This document shows, piece by piece, positions 9,013 to 18,151 of a stretch of DNA of 64,000 nt; position 1 is the first letter of the stretch, and each line of letters starts with the position of its first letter. This stretch comes from an uncultured Pelagibacteraceae bacterium (lineage in GTDB: Bacteria; Pseudomonadota; Alphaproteobacteria; Pelagibacterales; Pelagibacteraceae). Under the pieces are notes generated by a model. It did no database searches. It was not told where the DNA came from and saw nothing but the letters and a program-made list of their open reading frames with translations. The stretch is from positions 1 through 64,000 of the forward strand of contig CACGTU010000004.1 of NCBI GenBank assembly GCA_902576045.1, in the 5' to 3' direction. The position numbers and the translations under genes are program-made.

Positions 9013-10180
9013 TTATTTAAACAATTCTCCAGTAATACTATGTTGATACATAATTTTCATATCCTCTAAAGAAAGTTTCTTTGGGTTTCCGCTAGTTGAC
9101 GGGTCATCAAGGGCCATTTTTGAAAGTCGATCAATATCAATTTTGTTTGCTTCAATAACATCAGTAAGTTTGTGTGGAATATTAAGTTTTTTTTCTTAAA
9201 TTTAATGTCCAATTTAAAAATTCATCAAATGTTTTATTTTGAAACTCTAAATATTCACAAATTCTAATAATTTTTTTTTCAATTACATCTTTATTGAATG
9301 TCAAAACATAAGGCATAAAGATTGCGTTAGATAATCCATGATGAATATTATTTAATGCATTTACTGGATGACTTAATGAATGGATTGCACCAAGTCCTTT
9401 CTGAAATGCGGTAGATCCCATGCTTGCAGCAGTTAACATATTCATTCTAGCTTCAATATTTGACCCATCTTCAACGGCAGCCAAGAGCCAATTATTAATA
9501 ATTCTTATACCCTCTAACGCAATTCCATCTGCCATTGGATGATAGCCTGGGGCACAATAAGCTTCTAAGTTATGAGCTAAAGCATCCATTCCAGTTGCAG
9601 CAGTTATATCTGGAGGTAAACTTTTAGTTAACAATGGATCTAAAATTACAATTGAGGGTAAAAACTTTGGATGAAAAATTATTTTTTTAATTCCAGTATC
9701 TTCATTTAAAATAACTGATGCTCGTCCTGTCTCTGATCCTGTGCCTGCTGTGGTTGGAACTGCAATAATTGGTGCAATACTATTTGACTTAGCTTTTTTC
9801 CAATTATCCCCTACATCTTCAAAATCCCAAATTGGTAAATCTTGACCTGACATAAAAGCAATAGCTTTACCTACATCAATTCCACTTCCTCCGCCAAAGG
9901 CAATGACACCATCACAGTTATTTTTTTTATAAATTTCAACACCTTCATGTACATTTTTGCCTGTTGGGTTTCCTATAACCTTTGAATATAAAATAACCTC
10001 AAAACTATTTTGTTTTAAGTTAGATAAACTATTTTGAATAATATCTGAGTTTGCAAGACCTTTATCTGTTACTAATAAGGGCTTATTTATATTTAAATTT
10101 CTACAAGCAATACTAAGATCTTTAATTCTATCTTGGCCTACCCACATTGTTGTCGGATAATTCCAATTAGTTTTTTGCAT
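9013..10180 (-). pseudogene. Iron-containing alcohol dehydrogenase, frameshifted in an A8 run
   Basis: The open part (9182-10180, 332 residues) is a group III iron-type alcohol dehydrogenase: GGGSGIDVGKAIAF for NAD binding, PTTAGTGSETGRASV, and metal ligands in DALAHNLEAY and IHSLSHPVNA. It stops just after LNLRKKT. Removing one base from the eight-A run (T's at 9187-9194 on the plus strand) continues the frame as LNIPHKLTDVIEANKIDIDR and on to ITGELFK with a stop at 9013-9015. This gives 388 residues, the normal family length. The tail is well preserved, so it is a recent frameshift, a sequencing error, or slippage-tolerant expression. A likely substrate class is short-chain alcohols or aldehydes. 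Confidence 0.85.
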
Positions 10181-10215
10181 TTTTAAATTGATTATTTAAA
10201 TAATTGTAAGAATAT

Positions 10216-10404
10216 ATGATCATGGAAACTTGGCAAATTATTTTAGCTATATTTATAGTCATATTATCAATTGTTTTACCAATTTATTATTCTAGAAAAA
10301 AGAAAAGTGAAGATAAGACAAAAGAGTCTGAAGCTTTAGAAAGAATGCAAATTAGAGAATATGGAAGACAAATAAACGAAGAAACCAGAGCTAAAAGAAA
10401 GTAA
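10216..10404 (+). CDS. Small single-pass membrane protein
   Basis: The 62-residue protein has one N-terminal hydrophobic helix (WQIILAIFIVILSIVLPIYY) followed by a highly charged Lys/Glu/Arg tail. I do not recognise a family. The start may be 10216 or the second ATG at 10222. It lies divergent to the alcohol dehydrogenase with 35 bases between them and 17 bases upstream of the YajQ gene, with which it could share a transcript. Codon composition matches its neighbours, so it is probably a real conserved small protein. Confidence 0.6.
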   Translation: MIMETWQIILAIFIVILSIVLPIYYSRKKKSEDKTKESEALERMQIREYGRQINEETRAKRK

Positions 10405-10421
10405 AATTTAAAAAATAAAAC

Positions 10422-10907
10422 ATGCCCTCTTTTGATGTGATAAGTAAAATAAATTACCAAGAGTTTGACAACGCTCTTGCTAACTGTTTAAGAGAAATTG
10501 GAAATCGTTATGACTTTAAAGGGCTTCATATAACAATAGAGAGAAAAGAAAAAAATGTGATCACTCTTGCGCCTGATGAGCTCAAATTAAAGCAAGTAAA
10601 TGAATTATTACAAACTCATCTTATAAGGCGAAAAGTAGATCCAAGAGTATTTGATATTAAAAGTTCTGAAGGTGCATCTGGAGGAGCAATAAGACAAACA
10701 AGTGAGTTAAAAGAAGGAATTAGCCAAGAGAATGCTAAAAAAATTATTGCTGATATAAAAAAAATGAAACTTAAAATCCAAATAAAAATACAAGGAGAAG
10801 AATTAAGAGTGGATGGCAAAAAGAAAGATGATCTTCAAGAAGCAATTTCGGCAATAAAAGCAATAGATATTGGCCTACCTATAGATTTTATTAATTTTAG
10901 AGATTAA
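10422..10907 (+). CDS. YajQ-family nucleotide-binding protein
   Basis: This 161-residue protein matches the UPF0234/YajQ family end to end. It begins MPSFDVISKINYQEFDNA, continues with NRYDFKG, and has the second ferredoxin-like repeat around KKIIADIKKMKLKIQIKIQG. Members bind cyclic di-GMP or nucleotides and RNA in some species. Whether this one does is not visible, and I see no diguanylate cyclase in the window. Length is standard for the family. Confidence 0.92.
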   Translation: MPSFDVISKINYQEFDNALANCLREIGNRYDFKGLHITIERKEKNVITLAPDELKLKQVNELLQTHLIRRKVDPRVFDIKSSEGASGGAIRQTSELKEGISQENAKKIIADIKKMKLKIQIKIQGEELRVDGKKKDDLQEAISAIKAIDIGLPIDFINFRD

Positions 10908-10966
10908 CAATAACATTTTGAAAAAGGGTGAGTAAACATTTATACAATTTAAAAATTTAAAAAATA

Positions 10967-11272
10967 ATGATTACAGTATTAGTTAAATTTAAAATATCTA
11001 ATGAACTTAATTTAAAAACTCTAAAAGAAAAGTTTATCGAAACTTCTACATTATATGTAGACGTCGAAGGATTATTGAGAAAAAATTACATAGCAGATAT
11101 TGAAAAAGGCTATGCTGGTGGTGTTTATACTTTTACAAAAATAGAGTTCGCCAAAAAATGGTTTGATGAAGAAAGAATTAAGTGGATTACTGAAAGATAC
11201 TCTAAGCCAGAAATCACATATTATGAAAGTCCAGTCATTGTGGATAATGAAAAAAATAAAATAATATCCTAA
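10967..11272 (+). CDS. YdhR-like putative monooxygenase / dimeric alpha-beta barrel protein
   Basis: The 101-residue protein looks like the small dimeric ferredoxin-like (alpha-beta barrel) family that includes YdhR. It opens with a strand MITVLVKFKI, then an amphipathic helix, and ends with YAGGVYTFTKIEFAKKWFDE, a signature-like stretch of that group, and YYESPVIVDN. The function of the family is not established and 'monooxygenase' comes from fold similarity only. It stands alone on the plus strand, 59 bases after yajQ and convergent with the next gene. Confidence 0.6.
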   Translation: MITVLVKFKISNELNLKTLKEKFIETSTLYVDVEGLLRKNYIADIEKGYAGGVYTFTKIEFAKKWFDEERIKWITERYSKPEITYYESPVIVDNEKNKIIS

Positions 11273-11285
11273 AATAATCGAAGTA

Positions 11286-12311
11286 TTAGTATCCTAGATT
11301 AGGATCTACTTGGTTAATTAAATCTTTTTTATCAATAAATAATTTTAAGTTAGTTAAAAACTTTTCCAAAACCATTTCAATGTACTTTCCTTTGCTATCT
11401 GAAGATATATGAGGTGTTATTACTAAATTCGGGGTATTCCAAAATTTGGAATTTCTTTTTATAGGTTCCTCTGAAAAAACATCTAAAATTGCTCCAGAAA
11501 TTTCATTTTTTTTTAATTTTTTTTGTAGATGCTCATAATCCATTACAGATTGACGTCCAATGTTAACAATTCCACAAGTGTGTTTTAAAGCATCTAATCT
11601 TTTTTTGTTTATCATTCCTTTTGTTTCATTAGTTTCTGGAACTGCTAAATATAGAAAATCAGCATCAGGCAAAACTATATCAATTTTATCAAATTTAATA
11701 ACTTTTGAACATCCATCAACTTTTCGTCCTCGTCTATTAACACCAATTACATTCGCACCTAGTGAACTAATATGTTTAATCATTGAACCTCCTAATGAAC
11801 CAGTTCCAACTACTACAACTTTTTTATTTTCAATTGGGTTGCTTAATAAGGTGACATACTCTTTTTGTTTTTGATTAGTAATTATTCTTGTCATTTGGTT
11901 TTGAAGCATCAAAATACTCATTAATCCAAATTCGCCAGCTTTTTTTGCTTGTATTCCACTACTATTAGTTAAAACTAAATCTTTTTTTACCCAATTAAAT
12001 GGAGAGAGATGATTAACTCCAGCTGATATAATGTGGATCCATTTTAAGTTAGGTGCAATTTTACTTAAACCTTTTGTTGGAAAATTCCATGCAAGTAAGA
12101 TATCGGCATCTTTCATTGAGGATTTCCAATTATTATCATCCCAGTCAATTAAATATGAAATTTTATCTTTTATTCCAGAATACTTGCTTAATTTACTTTC
12201 AAACAAATCTTTTGTGACACTGCTATTTTTTTCGCCTTCTAAGTCACAAGGCAAAGATCCTTTTTTCCAATGATTATTTCTTATATGAATTTTAATTTTA
12301 TCTTTTGGCAT
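11286..12311 (-). CDS. D-isomer-specific 2-hydroxyacid dehydrogenase family protein
   Basis: This NAD(P)-dependent oxidoreductase of 341 residues acts on an unknown 2-keto or 2-hydroxy acid. The Rossmann motif VVVVGTGSLGGSMIKHI sits around residue 164, and the catalytic parts appear as VNIGRQS (Arg), an acidic residue in DVFSEEP, and VITPHISS (His) near the C-terminus. It resembles the GhrA/phosphoglycerate-dehydrogenase-like branch. It is divergent from the small gene at 12348. Confidence 0.85.
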   Translation of the reverse strand: MPKDKIKIHIRNNHWKKGSLPCDLEGEKNSSVTKDLFESKLSKYSGIKDKISYLIDWDDNNWKSSMKDADILLAWNFPTKGLSKIAPNLKWIHIISAGVNHLSPFNWVKKDLVLTNSSGIQAKKAGEFGLMSILMLQNQMTRIITNQKQKEYVTLLSNPIENKKVVVVGTGSLGGSMIKHISSLGANVIGVNRRGRKVDGCSKVIKFDKIDIVLPDADFLYLAVPETNETKGMINKKRLDALKHTCGIVNIGRQSVMDYEHLQKKLKKNEISGAILDVFSEEPIKRNSKFWNTPNLVITPHISSDSKGKYIEMVLEKFLTNLKLFIDKKDLINQVDPNLGY

Positions 12312-12347
12312 TTATAATTAAATTATACAATAATATTGAGTAGAATA

Positions 12348-12575
12348 ATGAACAAAGAAAACGCAAGTAAACTCTGGAAAATTATTCAGGAAGCTGGCCA
12401 TTATTTGGTAGGACAATTACCTGATCACCCCAATCATCCTAAAGGAAGAAACCCCTACGCTCATGTTGCAATTTGTGTGAAAAGTAAATTTAATGCCAGT
12501 TACAAAGATATACCTGATGATAAATTAGATGATGTAATTAAGTATATTGAATTTTTAAAGGAAAATCCAAGCTAA
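12348..12575 (+). CDS. Conserved hypothetical protein, 75 residues
   Basis: I do not recognise a named family. The protein is small and soluble, with LPDHPNHPKGRNPYAHVA, a His/Pro/Asn-rich motif, in its middle, and an acidic C-terminal helix. The track begins at a TTG at 12336; the ATG at 12348 (MNKENASKLW) is the simpler start and leaves 36 bases to the divergent dehydrogenase. It ends immediately before the stop of the opposing threonine aldolase gene. The ordered His/Asn cluster could be a metal or ligand site, but that is only a guess. Confidence 0.55.
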   Translation: MNKENASKLWKIIQEAGHYLVGQLPDHPNHPKGRNPYAHVAICVKSKFNASYKDIPDDKLDDVIKYIEFLKENPS

Positions 12576-13622
12576 CTAAGATTTAATATAGTTTAAAAAA
12601 GTATCAACATCAGTTGGATCTGTGTTCCATGCTGTTACTAATCTCACAGCATTACCATCCCATTCATCGTCGTTTATTGTGTAGCCTTCTGAATTAAGTT
12701 GATCAATTATATCTTTAGGCATTTTTACAAACACCTCATTAGCATCTGTTGGATATGCAATATTTATATTTTTATGCTTTTCTAAACCTTGGCTTAGTTT
12801 TTTTCCCATTGCATTTGCGTGTTTAGCGTTTTTTATCCAAACATCATTTGAAATGTATGCATCTAATTGTGCTGAGACAAAACTCATTTTTGATAGTAAA
12901 TGCCCCGCTCTTTTCATTAAAAATGGTAAATTACCAACTAATTCTGGTTTAAAAAAAATTATTGCCTCTGCTGCTAAACATCCATTTTTTGTTGCTCCAA
13001 ATGAAAGTACATCAATACCTGATTTCCATGTCATTTCTGCTGGACTGCAATTTAATGAGACTAAAGCATTGGCGAATCTAGCTCCATCCATATGAATATT
13101 GAGCTTATGTTTATGAGCTACTTCAGAAATATTTTTAATCTCATCCAAATTATAAGCTTCTCCTGTTTCACATAGTTGTGTGATACTTACAGATGAGGGT
13201 TGTGTATGATGGACAATTCCTTTTCCACCTATTGAATTGTTAAGTTCTTCAGCTGTAATTTTTCCATCTAATCCGTTAAGATTTACTAACTTTGCTCCAC
13301 CTGTATAAAACTCTGGAGCTCCACACTCATCAACATTGATATGTGAAAGTCTATGACAATAAATGTTTCCAAATGAAGGTGTCATTGTAGATAACGCAAG
13401 TGCATTGGCTGCCGTCCCTGAGGATGTTGGAAAAACAATTACTTCTTTTTCAAATATTTCTGAAAATTTATCTTGTAAACTCTTTGAGAGATCATCATTT
13501 CCATAAGGAGTTCTATCTCCATCATTAGCTTTTAAAATAGCATCTAATACTTCTGGACATGCTCCTGTAACATTATCAGATGCAAATTTTACTCTATCTC
13601 TTTTTGTTTTAATCGTTGCCAT
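12576..13622 (-). CDS. Low-specificity L-threonine aldolase family protein
   Basis: This PLP-dependent fold-type I enzyme of 348 residues should split threonine or allo-threonine into glycine and acetaldehyde. Visible motifs are DRTPYGNDDLSKSLQDKF near the start, FPTSSGTAANALAL for PLP phosphate binding, NIHMDGARFANAL with the Asp, and the PLP lysine in LSFGATKNGCL. Its start overlaps the end of the amidinotransferase gene by one base, so it is the last gene of the EamA-creatinase-amidinotransferase run. It would supply glycine. The acetaldehyde could be handled by the aldehyde dehydrogenase at 25733-27277. Confidence 0.88.
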   Translation of the reverse strand: MATIKTKRDRVKFASDNVTGACPEVLDAILKANDGDRTPYGNDDLSKSLQDKFSEIFEKEVIVFPTSSGTAANALALSTMTPSFGNIYCHRLSHINVDECGAPEFYTGGAKLVNLNGLDGKITAEELNNSIGGKGIVHHTQPSSVSITQLCETGEAYNLDEIKNISEVAHKHKLNIHMDGARFANALVSLNCSPAEMTWKSGIDVLSFGATKNGCLAAEAIIFFKPELVGNLPFLMKRAGHLLSKMSFVSAQLDAYISNDVWIKNAKHANAMGKKLSQGLEKHKNINIAYPTDANEVFVKMPKDIIDQLNSEGYTINDDEWDGNAVRLVTAWNTDPTDVDTFLNYIKS

Positions 13623-14734
13623 TATTGTTTAGGAAAATAATCTTTTAATGTTCCTTCTCTGTATACATCTGCAGTACAACAGTGAAGACCTCCTCCGAAC
13701 GCATAGGCATCTCTAAGCTCGACAGGTAGAACTTCCATGCCTAATTTATCTAATTGTTCAGCTTGATAAACTTCACTTTTCTCTACACAAACTGTCTTTG
13801 GATCAAGAACAAGAACATTCATAGATAGCCAAGTTGAGGAATAACAAAGTGGAGGTGGTTCATTATGAGCTGGCTGTGCACTATCTAAAATTTCCCATCC
13901 ATTATCCTCAAATAATTTTCTTTGATCTTTAGGCAATCTTCTTTGTGGGTTATTAATAATTAATCCTTCTTTAATTGGTGTAAAAGTTGCATCAATATGG
14001 ATTGGATAAGGATCGCCTGGAAAATTTACTGCATGAACTCTATGATCTTTATAATGTCTTTTAATCCAATCAATTCCTTTTAAATTTGTTGTAAAACCAT
14101 GTTGAACTACTAAATCTTTTCCAAATCTCAAAATATCAGCGGCATCAAACAATGGTTCCTCCTCAGTTGTTACAAAATACTTTTGCTCAGTCCACTCAAG
14201 TCTTTTTTGTACTCCAATTTTATCTGATAAATAATCTTTTCTATAATCTGCGTCTGTTAATCTTGGTTTTGGAGCTGACTCATGTCTCATGTTAGGATCT
14301 TCATTATAGTACTGTTTTAATAGAGGTCTGTAACAAAGGTATTCAAACCATCTGCATCTATAACTCATAGTTGCTTCTAAAATTTCATTCCCAACTGTAA
14401 GCAAAACATCTCTTGGCGGCATACATCCAAACATTGTTTCAGCCCTCCAATCTGGTGTTGAAGTAGGTTGATTAAAGTCCAAAGGCGTTGGTCTATCAAC
14501 TTTAATTCCACGCTTTTCTAGCATGGATGAAAAATTATCTAAAAGTTCATTTGCTTTATCAACCGTGTCTTTTGTTCTTGGGCCAAACTGACCTCTCATA
14601 TCACTATCTTCAGGAACTTTTGCATCTAAAGCTGGTTCGGGAGCAGGAATACAAGTTCCATCAGCACGTCCAACTATTACATGTTTTAATGGATCCCATT
14701 CATTCCAACTATTTACAATTACTTTATCTGACAT
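13622..14734 (-). CDS. Arginine:glycine amidinotransferase-like enzyme
   Basis: This 370-residue protein belongs to the guanidino-group-modifying family that includes vertebrate AGAT (GATM), which moves the amidino group of arginine to glycine to give guanidinoacetate and ornithine. From remembered AGAT sequence, the catalytic triad corresponds to Asp197 in FDAADILRFG, His247 in HIDATF and Cys352 in GGGLHCCTADV, all intact. MRGQFGPR and SSTWLSMNVL are further family landmarks. It lies directly between creatinase and threonine aldolase with 0-1 base junctions. The physiological direction and the acceptor (glycine, or another amine) cannot be read from sequence. Confidence 0.88.
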   Translation of the reverse strand: MSDKVIVNSWNEWDPLKHVIVGRADGTCIPAPEPALDAKVPEDSDMRGQFGPRTKDTVDKANELLDNFSSMLEKRGIKVDRPTPLDFNQPTSTPDWRAETMFGCMPPRDVLLTVGNEILEATMSYRCRWFEYLCYRPLLKQYYNEDPNMRHESAPKPRLTDADYRKDYLSDKIGVQKRLEWTEQKYFVTTEEEPLFDAADILRFGKDLVVQHGFTTNLKGIDWIKRHYKDHRVHAVNFPGDPYPIHIDATFTPIKEGLIINNPQRRLPKDQRKLFEDNGWEILDSAQPAHNEPPPLCYSSTWLSMNVLVLDPKTVCVEKSEVYQAEQLDKLGMEVLPVELRDAYAFGGGLHCCTADVYREGTLKDYFPKQ

Positions 14735-15952
14735 TTAATTTTTTATAATATTATGATCAGGTCCAAACGGAAATTTAGTAATATTTTCAACGCCATCTTC
14801 TTTGATCACTAAAATATCGTGCTCTCTATAGCCACCTGCACCAGGCTTTCCCTCTGGAATCATAATCATAGGTTCCATTGATATCACCATGTTTTTTTCA
14901 AGAACAGTATCAATATCTTCTCTAAGTTCCAACCCCGCCTCTCTTCCATAAAAATGTGAGAGCATTCCAAATGAATGACCATAGCCAAACGTTCGATATT
15001 GAAGATAACCTAATTCAGCAAATAAATTATTTAACTCCTCACAAATTTCAGAACACTTTACCCCTGGTTTGATTAATTCTAATCCACGTTTATGAACTTT
15101 TACATTTGCTTCCCAAGCCTTTAGAGATGCATCATCAACTTCATTGACAAATAATGTTCTCTCTAAAGCAGTGTAGTAACCTGAGATCATTGGAAAAGTA
15201 TTTAAAGATAATATATCTCCATTTTGTAATGCTCTATTTGTTTTTGGATTATGCGCTCCATCTGTATTAATGCCTGACTGAAACCAAACCCAAGTATCCA
15301 TATATTCCGCATCAGGATAAGACTTTGCTATTTCCCTCTCCATTTTATCTCTTCCTGCTATTGCAATCTCTAATTCCGATTGACCAGGTTTTATGTGTTT
15401 TACAATTTCCTCAGCACCTAAATCAGCAATACGAGCACCGTTTTTAATTATTGAAATTTCTTCATCTGATTTGATCATTCTTTGTTTCATTAAATTCTTT
15501 GAAATATCTTTAAAAATCGCGATGCTAAATATAGAGTTTAATTTTTCTTTTATATCTAAAGTTACATGATCATTTTCAATTCCAATTGTTTTTGGAGGAT
15601 CATTTCTTCCAATTATAGATACAATAGCTTTTAAAAAATTATCTCTTTTCCAATCAGTATATATTACGTTATTACAATGTGATCTTCTCCAAGGTTGACT
15701 CGCATCTATATTTGCAGAAATAGTAACTATTTTATCTTTTGTGACTACACATCCATATGGTCTTCCGAATGAACAATAAATGAACCCTGTATAATAAGCA
15801 ATGTTATGCATCGAGGTTAGAATTGCCATATCCATGTTATTATTCGACATAACATCTCTAAGTTTTGATACTCTATTTTTGTACTCTATATCTGAAAAGG
15901 GAAGTTTTACTTTTTCACCGTTATTCAATTCAAAAAAATCTGGTCTTTCCAT
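14735..15952 (-). CDS. Creatinase (creatine amidinohydrolase)
   Basis: This M24/pita-bread-fold protein of 405 residues matches remembered Pseudomonas creatinase almost throughout: YCSFGRPYG, SANIDASQPWRRS, VYTDWKRDN, WVWFQSGINTDGAHNP with the catalytic His, LQYRTFGYGHSFGMLSH, and GGYREHDIL. Family length is about 404. Creatinase hydrolyses creatine to sarcosine and urea without a metal, unlike related aminopeptidases. A proline dipeptidase call would be the generic alternative, but the GAHNP and SFGRPY segments argue for creatinase or a close guanidino-amino-acid hydrolase. The gene ends exactly where the amidinotransferase starts. Confidence 0.87.
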   Translation of the reverse strand: MERPDFFELNNGEKVKLPFSDIEYKNRVSKLRDVMSNNNMDMAILTSMHNIAYYTGFIYCSFGRPYGCVVTKDKIVTISANIDASQPWRRSHCNNVIYTDWKRDNFLKAIVSIIGRNDPPKTIGIENDHVTLDIKEKLNSIFSIAIFKDISKNLMKQRMIKSDEEISIIKNGARIADLGAEEIVKHIKPGQSELEIAIAGRDKMEREIAKSYPDAEYMDTWVWFQSGINTDGAHNPKTNRALQNGDILSLNTFPMISGYYTALERTLFVNEVDDASLKAWEANVKVHKRGLELIKPGVKCSEICEELNNLFAELGYLQYRTFGYGHSFGMLSHFYGREAGLELREDIDTVLEKNMVISMEPMIMIPEGKPGAGGYREHDILVIKEDGVENITKFPFGPDHNIIKN

Positions 15953-15958
15953 AAAAAA

Positions 15959-16864
15959 CTAATTTAAACCAATAAATCTTCTATTGGATTGCATGATCAT
16001 GCTGTAATAGAAAATTGCAATAAATATAAAAAAGCCACCAATAATTGTGTTTGTTGCTGGAACTTCATTGATGCCTAACCATGGTAACCAAACCCAAAAT
16101 ATTCCTCCAATTACCTCTGTTAAAGATAACAAGGTTAAATCTGCAGCAGGAATATTTTTTGAACCAATTGAATATAATATTAAGCCTGCACAAACTAAAG
16201 TTCCATGAGTTGCGAACAAAGCTTCATTTTTACTAGAAGATAAAAATTGACTGTCATTTAAAATCAACATTACCGATGAAAATAAAAAACAAAATAAACC
16301 TGCAATTGCTACTGTTGTAAATTTAGGTGTTTCTTTTCTCCAACGCAAAGTTACAGAAAAAACAGAAAATCCAAGAGCAGATGCTAATCCAAAGACAAGA
16401 CCGGGAAGAGAGTTTGTTCCACCTGTTCCAAACGCCATTACAACAATTCCAAATGTTGCAACTAAAATTGCCACCCAAACTGTAAGTGAAATTTTTTCTC
16501 TTAAAAATAAAAACCCTAACAACGCTGTTATAAAAGGCATTGCGGCTAAGCATAAAAGGGTTACTGCAGCACTAGTATTTGTGATTGACCATATAAAAGT
16601 CATCATAGCCGTGCCCAATCCAATGCCACCTAAAACACCAGAAATACCAACTTTAAAATAGTTTTTATAAAAATCTAACCCTTCTTCAAAATATAGATAA
16701 AGATTTAGTAAAATGAATATTACTAATCCCCTTGTAAATAAATATTGCCAAGGAACCAGCTGAGGTTGATCAATATGCCTTACAACATAAGGACCAAAAG
16801 ACCATAACAGTCCAGCAAAAAGAACTATTGGTATTGCAACTTTTGGATTTTTAAGATCGAGCAT
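15959..16864 (-). CDS. EamA/DMT-family permease, probable guanidino-compound or amino acid carrier
   Basis: This 301-residue inner-membrane protein has about ten hydrophobic helices in two EamA halves; GVLGGIGLGTAMMTFIWSI and SALGFSVFSVTLRWR mark the repeats. It starts the minus-strand run that continues with creatinase six bases later, so its substrate may be creatine or a related metabolite. That assignment rests on gene order only. It lies 45 bases downstream of moeA, which could place it at the end of the moeA transcript or under its own promoter. Confidence 0.83.
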   Translation of the reverse strand: MLDLKNPKVAIPIVLFAGLLWSFGPYVVRHIDQPQLVPWQYLFTRGLVIFILLNLYLYFEEGLDFYKNYFKVGISGVLGGIGLGTAMMTFIWSITNTSAAVTLLCLAAMPFITALLGFLFLREKISLTVWVAILVATFGIVVMAFGTGGTNSLPGLVFGLASALGFSVFSVTLRWRKETPKFTTVAIAGLFCFLFSSVMLILNDSQFLSSSKNEALFATHGTLVCAGLILYSIGSKNIPAADLTLLSLTEVIGGIFWVWLPWLGINEVPATNTIIGGFFIFIAIFYYSMIMQSNRRFIGLN

Positions 16865-16909
16865 CCCGAATTATTAATCTTATTTTAAATTTGAGACAAG
16901 AAAATACGA

Positions 16910-18151
16910 TTAGCTGATCAAAAATTCATTAAGACCTGACGCTGAGTAAACATCTATTAAATTTCCTTTATTGAATACTGAAACACCATCTTTAAATACA
17001 CCCCAAGCGTTAGATTTAACAAAAGGCTCTATTTTATAAGACTCTTGTCCCTCAAATACCTCAAATTGAACAAGGCCTTTTTTATCAAAGGTTAATTTTC
17101 CTTTAACAAATCTTGTAAATTTTTTCTTTTTGGAAAATTTATTTTTTAGTTTTGCAAATATTGGCTTTTCTACTTTTAAACCTAAAGATTTAAATAATAA
17201 AGGGATTACAAAAAATCTAAAACAAGCAACTGAGGAAATAGGATTACCTGGTAAACCAAAAAAACATTTGTTGTTATTAAATTTTGCAAACATGATTGGT
17301 TTTCCTGGTCTAATTGCAACTCCTTTAAAGTGATTTTTAATTTTAAATTGATTAATAACACTTGGAATAAAATCAAATTTTCCTTTAGAGACGGCTCCAG
17401 AAGTAATTAGGATGTCTGTTTTAGACTTTAATTGTTTAGATATTTGTTCTTTAAATAATTTTTGATCTTTATCTCTTAAGATTTTTTGAATAGTAAAATT
17501 TACAGGTAAACTTTTGATTAAAGAGTTTAGATAAATTGTATTTGAATTTCTTATTTTCCATGAAGGTATATTTTTTTTGTCAGATAATTCATTTCCTGAT
17601 GGGTAAAAGACTATATTTACTTTCTTTTTAACTAAGACTTTATCTATACCTAATGTTTTTAAAGATAAGATATGAGCAGGATTAATTAATTCTCCTTTTC
17701 TAATTATTTTATTTCCTTTTTTATAATCTGAGCCTTTTGGTCTAATAAATTCTGATTTTTTAATTTTTTTATTAATAATTATATATTTTGCTTTTTTTTT
17801 ACTTGGAAAAAACTCAATATCCTCAATTGGAATAATGGTATCAAAAGGTTTTTTAATAATTGCACCTGTCATTACCTCAATACATGATAATTTATTAACT
17901 TTTTTAATATAAGGGTTGTCCCCTGCTGCAATAGTTTTAAGAATTTTAAACTTTTGAAATGTATTTTTTGTTTCTTTTGAGTTTACTGCAAAACCATCAA
18001 ATGCTGTATTATCATCGGCTGGATAATCTGATTTAGCAATTACCTCTTTGCTCGATATTCTGTTTAAAGCATCTTTTATTGAGACAATTTCACTGCCAAT
18101 TTTTAATGGATTGTTATTCAATTTACTTATTGCTGCTTTATAAGAATTCAT
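16910..18151 (-). CDS. moeA: Molybdopterin molybdotransferase MoeA
   Basis: MoeA inserts molybdate into adenylylated molybdopterin. The 413-residue protein shows DYPADDNTAFDGFAVNS near residue 40, AGDNPYIKKVN, MTGAIIKKPFDTIIPIED, the domain III motif LITSGAVSKGKFDFIPSV and FFGLPGNPISSVACFRFF, all in family order. Length is normal. It overlaps mobA by 4 bases and serves the formate dehydrogenase and MsrP made from the genes around it. Confidence 0.93.
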   Translation of the reverse strand: MNSYKAAISKLNNNPLKIGSEIVSIKDALNRISSKEVIAKSDYPADDNTAFDGFAVNSKETKNTFQKFKILKTIAAGDNPYIKKVNKLSCIEVMTGAIIKKPFDTIIPIEDIEFFPSKKKAKYIIINKKIKKSEFIRPKGSDYKKGNKIIRKGELINPAHILSLKTLGIDKVLVKKKVNIVFYPSGNELSDKKNIPSWKIRNSNTIYLNSLIKSLPVNFTIQKILRDKDQKLFKEQISKQLKSKTDILITSGAVSKGKFDFIPSVINQFKIKNHFKGVAIRPGKPIMFAKFNNNKCFFGLPGNPISSVACFRFFVIPLLFKSLGLKVEKPIFAKLKNKFSKKKKFTRFVKGKLTFDKKGLVQFEVFEGQESYKIEPFVKSNAWGVFKDGVSVFNKGNLIDVYSASGLNEFLIS

